64,000 nucleotides of DNA from Enoplolaimus lenunculus (taxonomy: Eukaryota; Nematoda; Enoplea; Enoplida; Thoracostomopsidae). The notes under the pieces were generated by a model. It saw nothing but the letters and a program-made list of their open reading frames with translations. It had not been told where the DNA came from and ran no database searches. The stretch spans positions 248,001 to 312,000 of the forward strand of contig JASANG010002570.1 in the NCBI GenBank assembly GCA_030248215.1. Reading direction: 5' to 3'. The position numbers and the translations under genes are program-made. Shown here one piece after another: positions 39,701 through 50,124 of this stretch (its first letter is position 1; each line of letters begins with the position of its first letter).

Positions 39701-42700
39701 ACCAAGGCTAAGCCTAAGCCTAAGGTTGATCAAAAAACAGCGTGAAGGTTCAAACCTATTTGCTATATGGCAGTCCAGCGTGGAAACCGGGACGCCCTTA
39801 AAGGTAAACACGGGCTACTGGTTCGAAGATTACAAAACCTATCAGTGCCTGGCGATGTGATGTTCACATATTTGAGAATAGCGGCACTAGAATTAATTAG
39901 CGGAGTTCTACGTTTAACCAAAAAGCGCAACAACGTCATTTTCCAACCCGAAGTCAGGTCTGTAGCCAGCTTACCTTTCACGGAACCTAATATTCTTATA
40001 AGGGACATTCAAAGGTTTTGTTTTTTGCTAGCGAAATCATTACTTTTCCAAGCGGACCAACAGTTTTTCTGGAGAGGGAGGGTGAGCTCAACTCGATATT
40101 TCTTTCTGACAACGGACTCGTGTCTAATAATACTTACTATTTTCAACGGGAAATCGTAGAACTGCATAAGATCGTGTATCGGTTCGGTTTAAGAACGCGG
40201 CTCGGTTGTACCCAGGTGACTTCTTGGCGTCCAAAGTCACATTCGCCAAAATTGTCACCGGCGATCGAACTGATACCGGGGTAGCGGTCAAACACAACTT
40301 GAGCGTAGCGCATGCAACGAGTACCTTTTTTGATGTCCTAAAACAAACAACAATCGCTGACTGAAAGCTACGACGGCTATCCTGGTTTGACCCAACAACA
40401 AAAACGAAAAATTTGAGCCAAGGTTTAGTGCTAAAATTGCGTTTGGCTTTTCGCTCGCGAGCTGTTTAGCTAAAAGTGGCGCTATACTTGTCGTGCGGCG
40501 CTGTGCGTCGCCGTCCGTCACCATGCGGTATTGTAAGTGAGTAAAATTCACGTACAATACCGCACGTTGATGTACGGCGCTAAATGACGCAGGACGATGA
40601 CGCACGGCGCCGAACGTCATCAAAACTAACGTCACCGCAATAGTGACGTCACTCGTAAGCGTACGACAGATTCCCTGCTAAACGCGAGAGCCGTCTCGGG
40701 TTTGAACGTTATGCGCTTTCTGCACTCGACTGGAGATGATGGACGGACCGTTTGGAAGGCTCCATTTCGATCTTTAAAATAGAGTTCAGTTGAAATTGTA
40801 TGAATTCAAGTAGGCACCGATGTAGTTTGTATGACTTGGGTTGACTTACGAACACGTTTTATGAGTCAAATCAATTGCTTCAGGTGTTTTGATTCGATCC
40901 TGAAATTAAATACCGTTTAATGATAAGATAACAACAAGCCTACTGATTATTAATTTTTAGGGAAAATTTGAATATTGTTTGCCTAAAATATCTGGTGCGT
41001 AAAAATATATATTAGGATATTGGTAAGTTTAAACCGTTTCAGCTAAGCTGTGACGAATCCAAAAATATCTAAGAGGAAGGCAAGCCGCACAAAAGATAAT
41101 AGTGAAAAACACTTACGATCGAAGTGAGCGCGAAGCTGACCGCGGAAAACAAAAAAATACTTGTTGCCGAAAAATTTATTTTTAACGCTATTTTATCGCT
41201 TTTAATGGTGTATACACACCATTTAGAACGCCAAAATCCTAAAAATGCAGTAACAAGAAACGTATGATAAATTGTGTAAAATGGCACTAAATTGAAAATG
41301 TTGGCAATACACGTTGAGACAATTTTAGTAAAATAAGTTAGACTAAATATGCCAATTTAATTATCGAATGAGAACAATTTTCAATACCGAAAATACTGGA
41401 AAATTGCGAAGAAAAAATACCGGATATGATTTATTACCGGAACCGGACAGTTAAAAATACCGAATTTCCCTACTGGAACCACAATTCCGGTTGCACTCTG
41501 AATTACATGGCAATACCCCAATAATAACAACAATTCGGAATATAATATTAAAAATATTGTGTATTTCGAATTTAAATTAAGTTTAGGTTATTGCGCACTT
41601 TTGTGAAAAAGCTCAACGTTTAAATTTGGGAAACGTGTTGCACCGAAACCAGTGGCTTTGATCGAAGATTTCACTTAAGCCTAAACCTTAGATGTCAGTG
41701 TAAAGGACACTGTACAAGTTTAATTGGTATATCTTGCAACAACGCAAAGCTGTGCTACATTGCTGCGTTTTGGTAAAGTGTTCCTATGTTGCCACAGACC
41801 AGGGTACAACCGGAGGTCTGCCTCCGGCACCGGCTCCGGCATTTTTCACCTCCGGCTGCACCCTGCCACAGACCAGTGGTGGGGTTACGCGTTTTCCCAA
41901 CGCCAGTACCAAACGGTTAATACCTCCAATGACAAAATAGGTCGGCTTTTAAAAAGAACCGCTGTATCGCTTTGATAAGCGCCGACCAGTACATCAGGCA
42001 ACGCGTTGTCGTCAACATTTCTTCCTGCGACCAACGACCAACCAAATTTCCACAAACCGTCAGCCGGGCCAGCTCCACGCCTGGTTACCGCTTCTGCTTC
42101 GATAATTTGGCTTGGTTTTAGCTGAATACCGGAACCTGAAACAACAGACAGCTCGAACTCGAGTCCGTATTAAGTCAGAGGACAGATGACGGTGAGCCCC
42201 ATAAAAATATATTAGCTCCTTACGAAGATTTTGGTTCCCTTTTGGGTCGATTGTTTGGAGGTTTTCTGACATACGGGACCAACTATGCGCCTGTAAATAA
42301 AGCGAAAAGATTACAGTGCAACTTTACCGTATCGAACAGCGAATTGCTGATTGAATGATTTAACCAAATATTACAATAAAATAAAAATCAAACGCAAACA
42401 ACAAAATTTAAGTAAAATCAAGGGCGTAGCGAAAATTTTAGTTCTAGAGGGTATAATCTCGTGTACAGGAAAATTTTTTGACTTCTAGAAACCAGAATCT
42501 CAGTAACGTTTGTTAATGTAAAGAACAGGGGTGGAACAGTATTATGTATATCCCTAAGCCTAAACCTAAGCCTAAGCCTACTTAAGAATAAGCCTAGGCG
42601 TAAGAATGAGCATATTCTTAAACCTAAGCCTAAGACAAGCAAAAAATAAATTAGTCTAAAGCTTTAAGCTTACTGTAGTGACCCGAATAAGAGGTGGGGA

Positions 42701-45700
42701 CTAATATTTATTTGGCCTCTCCAGAGGGTACCCCCCTTGTTATTCGGTTTTACAGACTGTAATTTATTTGTAACGCACGCTTCGCCGCCCTTTGTTAATG
42801 ATATATCCGGTACTGCTATTACCCGTTGAATTAAACGTATATTGTTTGTCTTGCATCAATAGCTTGAGCGATAATACAAGGATATACTAGGAATGTACTT
42901 TCAAAATTTAAGTACGCTTTAAAGTTTCGAACACAAATTATTTGGTCGTTGAGTCATTTATGCGCTGAAATTAGGGTTAATTGACATTTATGGACTCTAA
43001 TTAGGGTTTATGGACTCTATCCGCTTAAGGACTCTTATTAGCGATACGGATTCCAATTGATTCGGACTCAAAATGGGGACCCCCCTCTTATTACCCCCCT
43101 GTTATTCGGGTCAATAGAGTACTATTTTCTAGGTCCACAAAAAAACGTTCCACCCTTGATCTTTACATGGGACGTAAATTTAAACGTGATTTTCTTGCAT
43201 GTCCAAAAACTTATGCGGAATATATCCTGTTTATCTCTCGTTTTTTACACGTCGCTGATTAAAATTCAAACCACAAACAAATTAACCTTTGTCTCCAAAA
43301 TACACATAGACCGCACCGCGTGCATTACGGCCGGCACCAGGCGCCCCAACTACTAAATCGTCGTAAAAATCGTGATTCAAATCGCCCGCAGTCGAAATTG
43401 CGTTTCCAAACCGGGACCACGATTTTGGAGCCGGGTCAGTCAAAATGGCATAAGTTTCACCAAGAACTCCGTTATTTTGTGGGCCGCGAAACATCTCGAC
43501 CGGCGTACGCCGTGCGGTTTGAAAGTAGACCCAAACTTGGCCTTGTTCACGGGTGCCAGACGGATGGTTGTATAACGGCGCACCAACGGCTAAATCGTTG
43601 TGGCCGTCGCCGTTAAAATCGCCAAGCGCCACGCTGGCACCAAAGTACGAGCCCTGAAACAGCGAAATATCGACGAAGCCCACACAAACGCACCACAAGA
43701 GCACATGACGCCCCCAATGGTCTCTGATAAATTTTATTTTTTGCTTGTAGATAAATGCTACCTAGGACAAATAGGACTTAGGCCAAAATCATATATCTGG
43801 TTAAATAATTAGCGTAATATTTTTCGAAAAAATTTCTACGTGGTCAAAATTCACTATAGAGTCGAAACGGCTATCATTCGTTTCACTAATTCTAAGACCT
43901 CTACTCCGAATACAGGACTCTGCTGGTCATATGAGCATCCCACAAAAAATGGAAGAAAAAATGTAAACCCCAGCCTGTTGTAATTTTTTTGAAAATCCAT
44001 ACAAACCAAAAGTAAGCATCAATTGACCATACGGTGGGTAGTTCACAAAATTTGACCACGTCCACTCTCGGACGCGTGGCCTGGATTTTCACTAGCGAAA
44101 TATCTCGGCTACCAAGAGTTTAGTAAAAGTTAAATTATGAAGAATTGGCGAACGAAAATGTTGGCAAGAAATCTCACAAGCGAAGCGAGCGAGAAGCAAG
44201 ACGTAACTTTAGTATTAAACCCGACTCTATGTTTTAAGCCCTATTCACACGTGCAAGTTTTTGCTGCGAGAAGTTGCAGCTGCAAATTGCAAGCAGAATA
44301 TGCATTATTTTATCAGTACAATGAGAAAGCGGCTGCAATTAATTCAGCGAACTTACCTGATTATTTACACGTGTAAAAAAGGTCATAGCTGTGATTTTGA
44401 TGAATTATTTGCAGCTGCAACTGTTTCGAACGGGATTTTCGGCAAAACTTGCAAGTGCAAGTTTCAGTTGCAAGTTGTCGCAGCAAAAACTTGCACGTGT
44501 GAATAGGGCTTAACAGTCGCTAAACGTTTCTTCGTTCACGGATTACGAGTCTTGACCGCCAGACCATCCCTGGCTACGCATCCTACCTTCTATACATTTT
44601 TCTGCGTTACAGCGAGTAAAAAGTGCCAAAACTTACAGTTTGGACGCCTTCGATAGTAAACAAATGCTTCAAATGCTGTGTTAGGATAACGACAGCGCCT
44701 CGTAGATTATAAGCCCGCGGTGCACCAGCCGCTACTGCCACTGCAGTTTCTTGATGCAACGGTTTCCGCGATGCCGTGATTGAATATCCAGCGTACGCAG
44801 ACATATCAATTTTGAGATCATCTATAAAACAACACAAGGGAGTGATCCAAGACTGGTCCACCAGACCTTGGCCATCCGCCCCTCCATCAAGGATAAAATC
44901 CAAAATTTTGGATTAAGGTTAAGTACTAAAATAACGTTCAGCTTCTAACTCGCTACGCCCAACGGATAAACGGATAAGTATAAAATGTTTCAAAGTTTTT
45001 TTATTTTTCTGTCAATACAATTGAAGCGTGCAAATATTCACTTGTAAAATTTAAAAGAAAAAATGGCGGATGCATCGAATTTTTTAAGATTATGGATTAA
45101 TTTAATAATTTTTATTTCATTTCAAGCAATTACAACATATCTTTAATGAAAAATTGTGCGCTATACACCTGGTTAATAACCAAAATTTTGAGCGTAAACG
45201 TAACACAAGTTCCGTTATTTCTATAACGGAAACGGAAATGGACACCGATTTTTACTGGAAACGAAAACGGATATCCGGTTGCACACTGGTAATGTTGTGG
45301 AATATACATTTCATATGACTTTAAAAATGAATTAAAGGTAAACAAACACAAGCGGCAAATGGTTTATATGAAGCTCAAAATCGGTGGCCAATGTTACTTT
45401 TAGGACCGTAACAGTAGATTAAGCGTATTCCTAAGCCTAAGCCTAAGATTGGCAAAAGCGCATACCTTAGCCTAAGATTAAGCCTAAGCGTTGCAAAAGC
45501 GTATTCTTAAGCATAAGCCTAAGCCTAAGCGTAAGCGAAAAAATGTAGTCTACAATGTAAGCCTATTCGTTTACAGACCAACCACAAACCGGGACGGCCT
45601 TAAAAGTAACATGGGCCAAACCGGTTATCTGGCAAAATAGGTGAAAAATATGGCAAGCTAATCAACAGAACATCAAAAAAATTTATACCTTTAGCGCAAT

Positions 45701-48176
45701 TGAAAACTTTGGTAAAAACGTTTCTAAACATTAAAAATTCGCGGAAAATACCGGATCCGTCAATGAGCTTAGACTGGAGACCGAAACCCGCCCGTACGCT
45801 CGCATCCTTCATCCGCCTTTGCGTCATACCTTCGCCAGTATACTTGACGTCTTCATCGCTACGACTTCCACCTATTCCTCCAAACACAGCTCCCGAAAAC
45901 TTCCACGACCCTGGAGCGCCCCAGTAGCGATTGCCGTTCCACGCTGACGCCTCGCTAAATCCAAACATCCCTGCCCCAAGACGATCCTCCAGTCGAAATC
46001 GACGTCCTCGTCCTGAATCGTCGTTGATCGAAATTAGAGACCGAATAGGATTGAAAATAGTTTTTGATGAATTTTGAGCAAAGCTTGTGATACATTCACC
46101 AGTCGGCAAGTAAATGTAATCGTTTTTGACTTTGACACGTTTTTGGAGCAATGAGTAGCGTGGCGAACACGACGAAATTAAGTCATCTCGGCTACTGATG
46201 CTTACTGTTGCTCCGAGCATCTAAAAAATTGACGATGTATGCTGGCCGTAGGCAGCCGCAATGTGCTACACTCAAAATAATATTTCTGCTATTTAAGAAA
46301 AAATTTCTTACATTTGAGAAATATGATTAGCAAGGTGCACCTGAAAAGTATTTCTGTTATAACAGAAATTTTTTCAGAAAACGTTTTGAAATAAAGTCTG
46401 AAAATAAACGTTTTCCAGTTATTTTTAGAAAAATTGTCTTAAATATCAGCAAAACTTTTCAGATTTGCCACAGAAAACACTTTTCTGAATAAATTCTGAA
46501 ATACTTTTTTTGTGTGAGAGAAGCTAAGAAGTTAATTTATAGAATGTACCCTTCATGAAATAGAGCGAGGTAAAAATCGACATCCAGCTGTCTCGAATTT
46601 CAAAAATGAATCTGAAAATCATAAAAGCTCTATTTCACAAAGTTTTGATAAAAGAAATTTTGACACTTTGAATAGAAACAAAATTCTTTGGCCCATGTAT
46701 AGAACAGCCGGATCGTTCTCCAGAGGGGCTACAAGGCTTAGGAATAGGCTCATCCAAGTACACCCTGTTATTCGGTTACGGACTGTTACTTATTTTTAAC
46801 ACGCCTTCTACCGCTCTTTGTTACTATTCGGTATTGTAACTATCCCGTTTATTTGTCTTGTATCAAAAGTTTGAATAATAAAGCAAGGTTATGTGCTTTC
46901 AAAACTTACGTATACTTTAAAGTTTTGAACACAACTTTATTTGGTATTGGAGTCATTAATGCACCACAATTAGGGACAATTGACCTTTATGGACTCTAAT
47001 TATGGTTTAAGGACTCTATAGGCGTACAGGGATACGGATTCCTATTACTTGAAACTCAAAAGGAGGACCACCTCTTATTCGGGTCACTACTGTAGTCAAT
47101 TTAAACCAGCTTTGGTTCATTTTTCAGTTATATTAGCAAAAAATGTGTGATGTTCCCGACCAATCTTATCTTGGCTAACTTGCTTTAAGGTCTTGACGTC
47201 ATTAAGCAACAGCCTAACTTGTCCAGGTTACCTGATTGTCTTTCAGTTCAACGGTATAATTCAACTTTCGATTGAATTCGGGTTTCGTCAAATCCAATTT
47301 GAGATCACGGCACAACGTAGGTTTATCGGCCCGGCATTGATACACCGTTCCGCCTTGAATAATACCGGTCATAGAGCGGGATGCGTTTGAAGCTGGAGCA
47401 CCTAAAATTCACAGAAAATATAACCTTTGTTATTTTTAAGGACCTACCAACTAAGCCTAAGCCTAAATATAAACCTAAATGTAAGCCTAAATATAGTCCT
47501 ACTATTAATTGTTAGCCTAAGCCTAAGCCAAACGTAAAGCTTAAATTTAAGCTTAATCCTAATTCTGAAACATAAGTTTCACAATGTTTAAGTTCACCGA
47601 CTTCTCTGTAATTTAATGGGCAGTGGTTTACAAGTAACATAATTTTTTTAAAAATTTCTTCATTTCACCGCCGCCGAATACGTAATTTTTCGCTTCACTC
47701 TGACTCAGTTATATAATTGTGTCACGTTACACAGAAGACAGGAACCGGATATTATATTTTACTGGTACCGGATGCGACTTGATATTTAGGTAAGCAATAA
47801 TTACCCTGGATTTGCACGTGAAATTTTTTTGCACCTACAACTTCTATCAGTGAAAATTTGCACGTACAAGAGTTGTTTGAAAACCGTTTTCATATATAAT
47901 TCGCAGTTGCAATTTGAAGCTGCAAAATTTTGTTGCAAAAACTTGCACGTGTGAATATGGCTTTAAATCAGTATATTTCTCACCGACAATGATCCAACCT
48001 TGTCCAGTTGCGTCCAAATACATATCCATCGCGTATCCGAAATAACTACCGCGTTCTCCAGTAAACATAACATAATTTTCAATGTCAAGATTGAACGCAA
48101 CGCAATGCGCAATAAAGTATATTATGCAAATTGCAGCAAAATGCAACCGTAAACGTAGCGAAATTGCTAATTGCAT
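35308..48176 (-). CDS. Integrin alpha subunit without I domain, 12 exons, about 1,241 aa
   Basis: Minus-strand exons: 48176-47984, 47401-47232, 46220-45830, 44821-44637, 43653-43287, 42135-41924, 40899-40850, 40337-40134, 40068-39912, 38713-38577, 37607-37358 and 36716-35308. Phases agree throughout. In order: signal peptide; seven-bladed propeller with IIVGAP, LGATVS, RLGAGMFGFS, YWGAPGSW and FG-GAP blades bearing Ca-binding DxNxDxxxD loops; thigh (VACATLKLCL); calf-1 (HCAGKPCVPDL); calf-2; furin-type KRAKRS; transmembrane helix; short tail. No I domain is inserted between blades 2 and 3. The product would pair with a beta subunit as a surface receptor for matrix ligands, perhaps RGD-type. 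Oddities: one missing base in the thigh exon, a Pro-Lys/Pro-Glu insert in the stalk, and a tail FGYLRRK in place of the usual GFFKR. Nine introns carry MITEs. Confidence 0.9.
37035..37224. mobile_element. MITE subfamily A
   Basis: Ends GGCCAGTGTTACATTAAGGG and CCCCTTAAAGTAACATGTGCC, flanks GGACTCAT and GGACTCGA. Integrin intron 11. Confidence 0.82.
37358..37607 (-). CDS. Integrin alpha exon 11: calf-1
   Basis: Acceptor AATTGATTTCAG; VQGVDERINLNFKIQN, DAYSAQFIL, and a Cys near the end (VFCSLYDGA). Donor GTATAA, phase 1. No stop over 83 codons. Confidence 0.82.
37719..38026. mobile_element. MITE subfamily B, expanded core
   Basis: Ends GGCGCATGTATAGAACAGGG and CCCTGTTCTGAACATGGGCC; about 25 CCTAAG hexamers including CCTGAG variants (about 37820-37845), the same variant as in integrin exon 12. 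Confidence 0.85.
38071..38290. mobile_element. Repeat family K
   Basis: GTAAACGGATAGAAAAAATAACGG at left; body matches 44951-45290. The minus-strand open frame is repeat. Confidence 0.5.
38322..38473. mobile_element. MITE subfamily C
   Basis: Ends GACCCATGTAAAGATCAGGA and TCCTGTTCTTTACATGGGCC. Confidence 0.8.
38577..38713 (-). CDS. Integrin alpha exon 10: start of calf-1
   Basis: Acceptor TTTGCAATTTTAG; LEPILDVF, then SIHIVKHCAGKPCVPDLSVA, the typical calf-1 Cys motif. Donor GTTAGT, phase 0. Confidence 0.82.
38848..39072. mobile_element. MITE subfamily C, perfect target duplication
   Basis: Ends GGCCCATGTAAACATCAGGG and CCTTGTTCTTTACATTGGCC, flanked by AAGTTGTT on both sides (8 bp). Confidence 0.9.
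39620..39828. mobile_element. MITE subfamily A, worn
   Basis: CGGTAAATGTTTTATTTTGG at left, GGACGCCCTTAAAGGTAAAC at right, CCTAAG core. Lies about 80 bp past the end of integrin exon 9. Confidence 0.6.
39912..40068 (-). CDS. Integrin alpha exon 9: thigh, apparent 1-base frameshift
   Basis: Acceptor CCTCTCCAG; KTVGPLGKVMISLAKNKTFE then C, and after a break in frame at the GGG/CCC run (plus 40002-40004) LIRILGSVKGKLATDLTSGW. The two parts keep the spacing expected between the thigh Cys and the following strand, so one C of a short run seems lost. Could be an assembly error, an allele or a real lesion. The 3' end is uncertain: GTAGAA at 39911 or a later GT. Confidence 0.6.
40134..40337 (-). CDS. 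Integrin alpha exon 8: thigh
   Basis: Acceptor TTTGTTTTAG; VACATLKLCLTATP matches the Cys pair of the thigh, then RAAFLNRTD. Donor either GTATTA (40133, phase 2, fits next exon) or GTAAGT 4 nt earlier (wrong phase). Confidence 0.8.
40474..40626. mobile_element. MITE family J
   Basis: GGCGCTATACTTGTCGTGCG at left and GGCGCCGAACGTCATCAAAA at right; central CACGTACAATACCGCACG. Confidence 0.65.
40850..40899 (-). CDS. Integrin alpha exon 7: 50-nt propeller-thigh link
   Basis: Acceptor TTAATTTCAG, DRIKTPEAIDLTHKTC, donor GTAAGT, phase 0 to 2. It supplies the conserved first thigh Cys and the residues otherwise missing between exons 6 and 8. Confidence 0.75.
41924..42135 (-). CDS. Integrin alpha exon 6: blade 7
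   Basis: Acceptor TGTTGTTTCAG; LKPSQII, FGWSLVAGRNVDDNALPDV, LVGAYQSDTAVLFKSRPIL. Donor GTATTA. Confidence 0.88.
42511..43172. mobile_element. MITE subfamily C split by a family D insertion
   Basis: Left half 42511-42672 and right half about 43119-43172 (ACGTTCCACCCTTGATCTTTACATGGG) flank an entire D element. Integrin intron 5. Confidence 0.8.
42673..43118. mobile_element. MITE family D inserted in C
   Basis: Ends CTGTAGTGACCCGAATAAGA and TTATTCGGGTCAATAGAG, TA on both sides. Confidence 0.85.
43287..43653 (-). CDS. Integrin alpha exon 5: blades 5 and 6
   Basis: Acceptor GCTGTTTCAG; GSYFGASVALGDFNGDGHND and LAVGAP, then GDLNHDFYDDLVVGAPGAG. Two DxNxDxxxD-type metal loops. Donor GTTAAT, phase 1. 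Confidence 0.92.
44234..44515. mobile_element. piggyBac-like MITE with TTAA ends
   Basis: TTAA on both sides of inverted ends GCCCTATTCACACGTGCAAG and CTTGCACGTGTGAATAGGGC; further inward GCTGCGA/TCGCAGC also pair. The TTAA duplication is the piggyBac signature. No ORF. A worn relative lies at 47812-47966. Confidence 0.85.
44637..44821 (-). CDS. Integrin alpha exon 4: blade 4
   Basis: Acceptor TGTTTTATAG; DDLKIDMSAYAGYSITA, AVAAGAPRAYNLRGAVVIL. Donor GTAAGT, phase 0. Confidence 0.9.
44951..45290. mobile_element. Repeat family K
   Basis: GGATAAACGGATAAGTATAAAATG at left, ACGGATATCCGGTTGCACAC at right, with mirrored TTTCTATAACGGAAACGG inside. Confidence 0.55.
45386..45617. mobile_element. MITE subfamily A
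   Basis: Ends GGCCAATGTTACTTTTAGG and CCTTAAAAGTAACATGGGCC, flanks AAATCGGT and AAACCGGT (8 bp, one mismatch). Confidence 0.85.
45830..46220 (-). CDS. Integrin alpha exon 3: blades 2 and 3
   Basis: Acceptor TCAATTTTTTAG; LGATVSISSRDD, SCSPRY, YLPTGECITS, then RLGAGMFGFSEAS and YWGAPGSWKFSGAVF. Donor GTATGA, phase 1; the open frame beyond is intron. Confidence 0.9.
46270..46520. mobile_element. AT-rich inverted-repeat element, TTTCTG/CAGAAA words
   Basis: CACTCAAAATAATATTTCTG at left and ACTTTTTTTGTGTGAG at right are partly inverted; the interior repeats TTTCTGTTATAACAGAAA-type palindromes. Single copy here. Confidence 0.4.
46691..47095. mobile_element. Truncated B element fused to a truncated D element
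   Basis: B left end (GGCCCATGTATAGAACAGCC) runs to about 46757, then jumps straight into D from its CACCCTGTTATTCGG block to CGGGTCACTACTGTAG. Neither missing half is seen. Integrin intron 2. Confidence 0.75.
47232..47401 (-). CDS. Integrin alpha exon 2: blade 1 to 2
   Basis: Acceptor AATTTTAG completes VGAPAS. Contains GGTVYQCRADKPTLC, then donor GTAACC. Confidence 0.88.
47812..47966. mobile_element. piggyBac-like MITE, worn copy
   Basis: AAAAACTTGCACGTGTGAATA near its right end and AGCTGCAAAATTTTG inside match 44234-44515. Ends 18 bp from the exon 1 donor of the integrin gene. Confidence 0.6.
47984..48176 (-). CDS. Integrin alpha exon 1: signal peptide, blade 1
   Basis: ATG at 48176-48174; hydrophobic FAAICIIYFIAHCVA, then mature FNLDIENYVMFTGERGSYFG, the standard integrin alpha start. 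Ends GWIIV-G before GTGAGA, phase 1. Confidence 0.9.
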
Positions 48177-48257
48177 ATAGATTCGATTTTAAAATCTCAC
48201 CTGTAACGCAAATATATAATTACTTTTAACAGTGAAGAAATGGAAGTTGAATTTGCT

Positions 48258-48546
48258 GGCCAATGTATTAAAGATCATGGCGGAACAGTATTTATAAGCA
48301 TATTCCTAAGCCTAAGGTTTACGTCTAAGTCTAAGCGTAAGAATGAGCATATCCCCAAGCTTAAGCCTAAGCCTAAACCTAAGCGTAAGAAAGAGCATAG
48401 TCCAAAGCCTAAGCCTAATCGTAGAACGAGCATATTCCTAAGCCTAAGCCGAAGCATAAGCCAAGCAAAAATATCAGTTTGAAGTTTACACTTACTCTAT
48501 TGCAGTCCCACAGAAAATCGTTCCGCCCCTGATCTATAAATGGGTC
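48258..48546. mobile_element. MITE subfamily C, upstream of integrin start
   Basis: Ends GGCCAATGTATTAAAGATCA and CCCTGATCTATAAATGGGT. Begins 82 bp upstream of the integrin ATG, so it may overlap the promoter or 5' UTR. Confidence 0.75.
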
Positions 48547-48663
48547 AATTTCTTTAAACCAAGTTTCAAAAAAATATATTTTGAGCTTCTAAACCTGGAC
48601 TCGTTAACAACCAATTTTTACCAAGCTGTATGAGCCACGTATTGGGTCCACGTAAAGTTGCCT

Positions 48664-48844
48664 GGCCCATGTATAGAACATAGCCGGAACGTTTTTCTGC
48701 GGGACTGTAATAGAGTCAGCTTAAGCTTTAAACTAACGTTTTTGCATATTGGTTTAGGCTTAAGCTTAGACTCATCCTTACGCTTAAGCTTAGGCTTAGG
48801 TTTAGGCTTAGGCTTAGGAATATGATTGGTTCTATACATGGGCC
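48664..48844. mobile_element. MITE subfamily B
   Basis: Ends GGCCCATGTATAGAACATAG and GATTGGTTCTATACATGGGCC. Confidence 0.8.
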
Positions 48845-49674
48845 ACCTGCCTGATAAATTCTGTTTACCAAACTTGCGTGGATGCTAACTGGCATATCTC
48901 AAGCTTGAAGTGCATACGTGAACTTTATACAAAAAGTATATAAAATTGCAGTCTAAGTCAGACGACACCTTCCAACAGTGCTAAACCAGTTTTTTCCCAG
49001 CTAAAATACTGGGTTCAATGGGTCTCACCAGTGCCCCCAGGTTACGCTTTGCCACAAAACGAGTGGATTCCCATCACAGCGGACACTTGCTTATCTTCCA
49101 ATACCCTCAAATTGGATGTCGTGCACCCAAATGGATCATAACAAAAATTTTGAAATATCTAATTTACCGCAGCAAAAAATAGAATTTGCCCTTTAATGAT
49201 GGCGCCGTTTGAAATCGAACCCTGCATCTGTGAAGTTCACCTCTGTTGTTCCTTCATATCTGCACGCCCGAATTTAGATGTTTATTAATATTACCTAAGC
49301 ATGTTTGGGAAGGGGACATAATTTATGGATGCCAATGTTCGCTGGGACAGTTACTGGGAAAAATGTCCGCAGGGACAGGTTTTGTGAGAGACAGTGTTTA
49401 CCGTGACAGGTAAACAGGTTGAAAGAAAGCGATACAACAGTGTAATGACTAATATGCTACGGATCAGAACACGCTTTGCTATTAAGCAATCTGCAAAAAG
49501 ACAACATTACAGTCCTAATCCTTATCAGGAAATAATGCTACATTAGGAAGGGATTATAGACTGTTGCTGTGCACAATGCAGCGAATCTGTGCAGAGCAGT
49601 AGACATGCAAGCAGCAGCCTAAACTTGCACCTAAACAAAACACCAATATAGCAAGGTTGCTAATTGCCCGTTGT
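48845..49674. other. No gene seen upstream of integrin
   Basis: 49190-49260 has a minus-strand GGGTTCGATTT that resembles a polymerase III B box, but no A box or tRNA fold. No ORF of note. Confidence 0.35.
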
Positions 49675-50045
49675 AAACGGATAGTAACAATAACGGAAAC
49701 TGATCAAAAACGGGGCCAATGATACTTTAAAGGCCGTTCCATTTTCCCGGGACAGCAATGTACCAGGAGTACATTCAAAAAATATAATTGGGCAGGAGCG
49801 CATAAGTGTGCGCTCCTTGTATATTTGTGTCCCGCGAAATTGGGATGGCCTTTATAGTAACATGGCCCAAAAACGGAAATGGAAAACAACAGGCATTGAA
49901 GATAAAAATTTCAGAAATGTTTCTATTTTTCGGCCAACATAATTGAGGAGTGCAAATATTCAATGGCGTTTCAAAATGATAAAAGAAAAAATGGTGGATG
50001 CATCGAAATTATCAAGATTTTGGATAAATTTAGCATTTTTTTATT
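49675..50045. mobile_element. Repeat family K interrupted by a MITE
   Basis: GTAAACGGATAGTAACAATAACGG at left, continues after 49868 with AACGGAAATGGAAAAC and the K body. Confidence 0.55.
49714..49868. mobile_element. Intact parent form of the minisatellite-bearing MITE
   Basis: Ends GGCCAATGATACTTTAAAGG and CCTTTATAGTAACATGGCCC, with AAAAACGG on both sides (8-bp duplication). Interior has TTCCCGGGACAGCAATGTAC and its partial inverse TTTGTGTCCCGCG. It is the whole version of the element at 8227. Confidence 0.85.
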
Positions 50046-50124
50046 TGCCAAAGGTTGCAGCAGGAATGACTATAGCAACTATACTAACTAAATAAATGTG
50101 CTAAATATAACACTCTTCTTACAC

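Noticed and set aside
44607-44903. An inserted I (vWA) domain in the integrin
   Set aside because: Exons 3 and 4 join in phase directly between blades with no room for an I domain.
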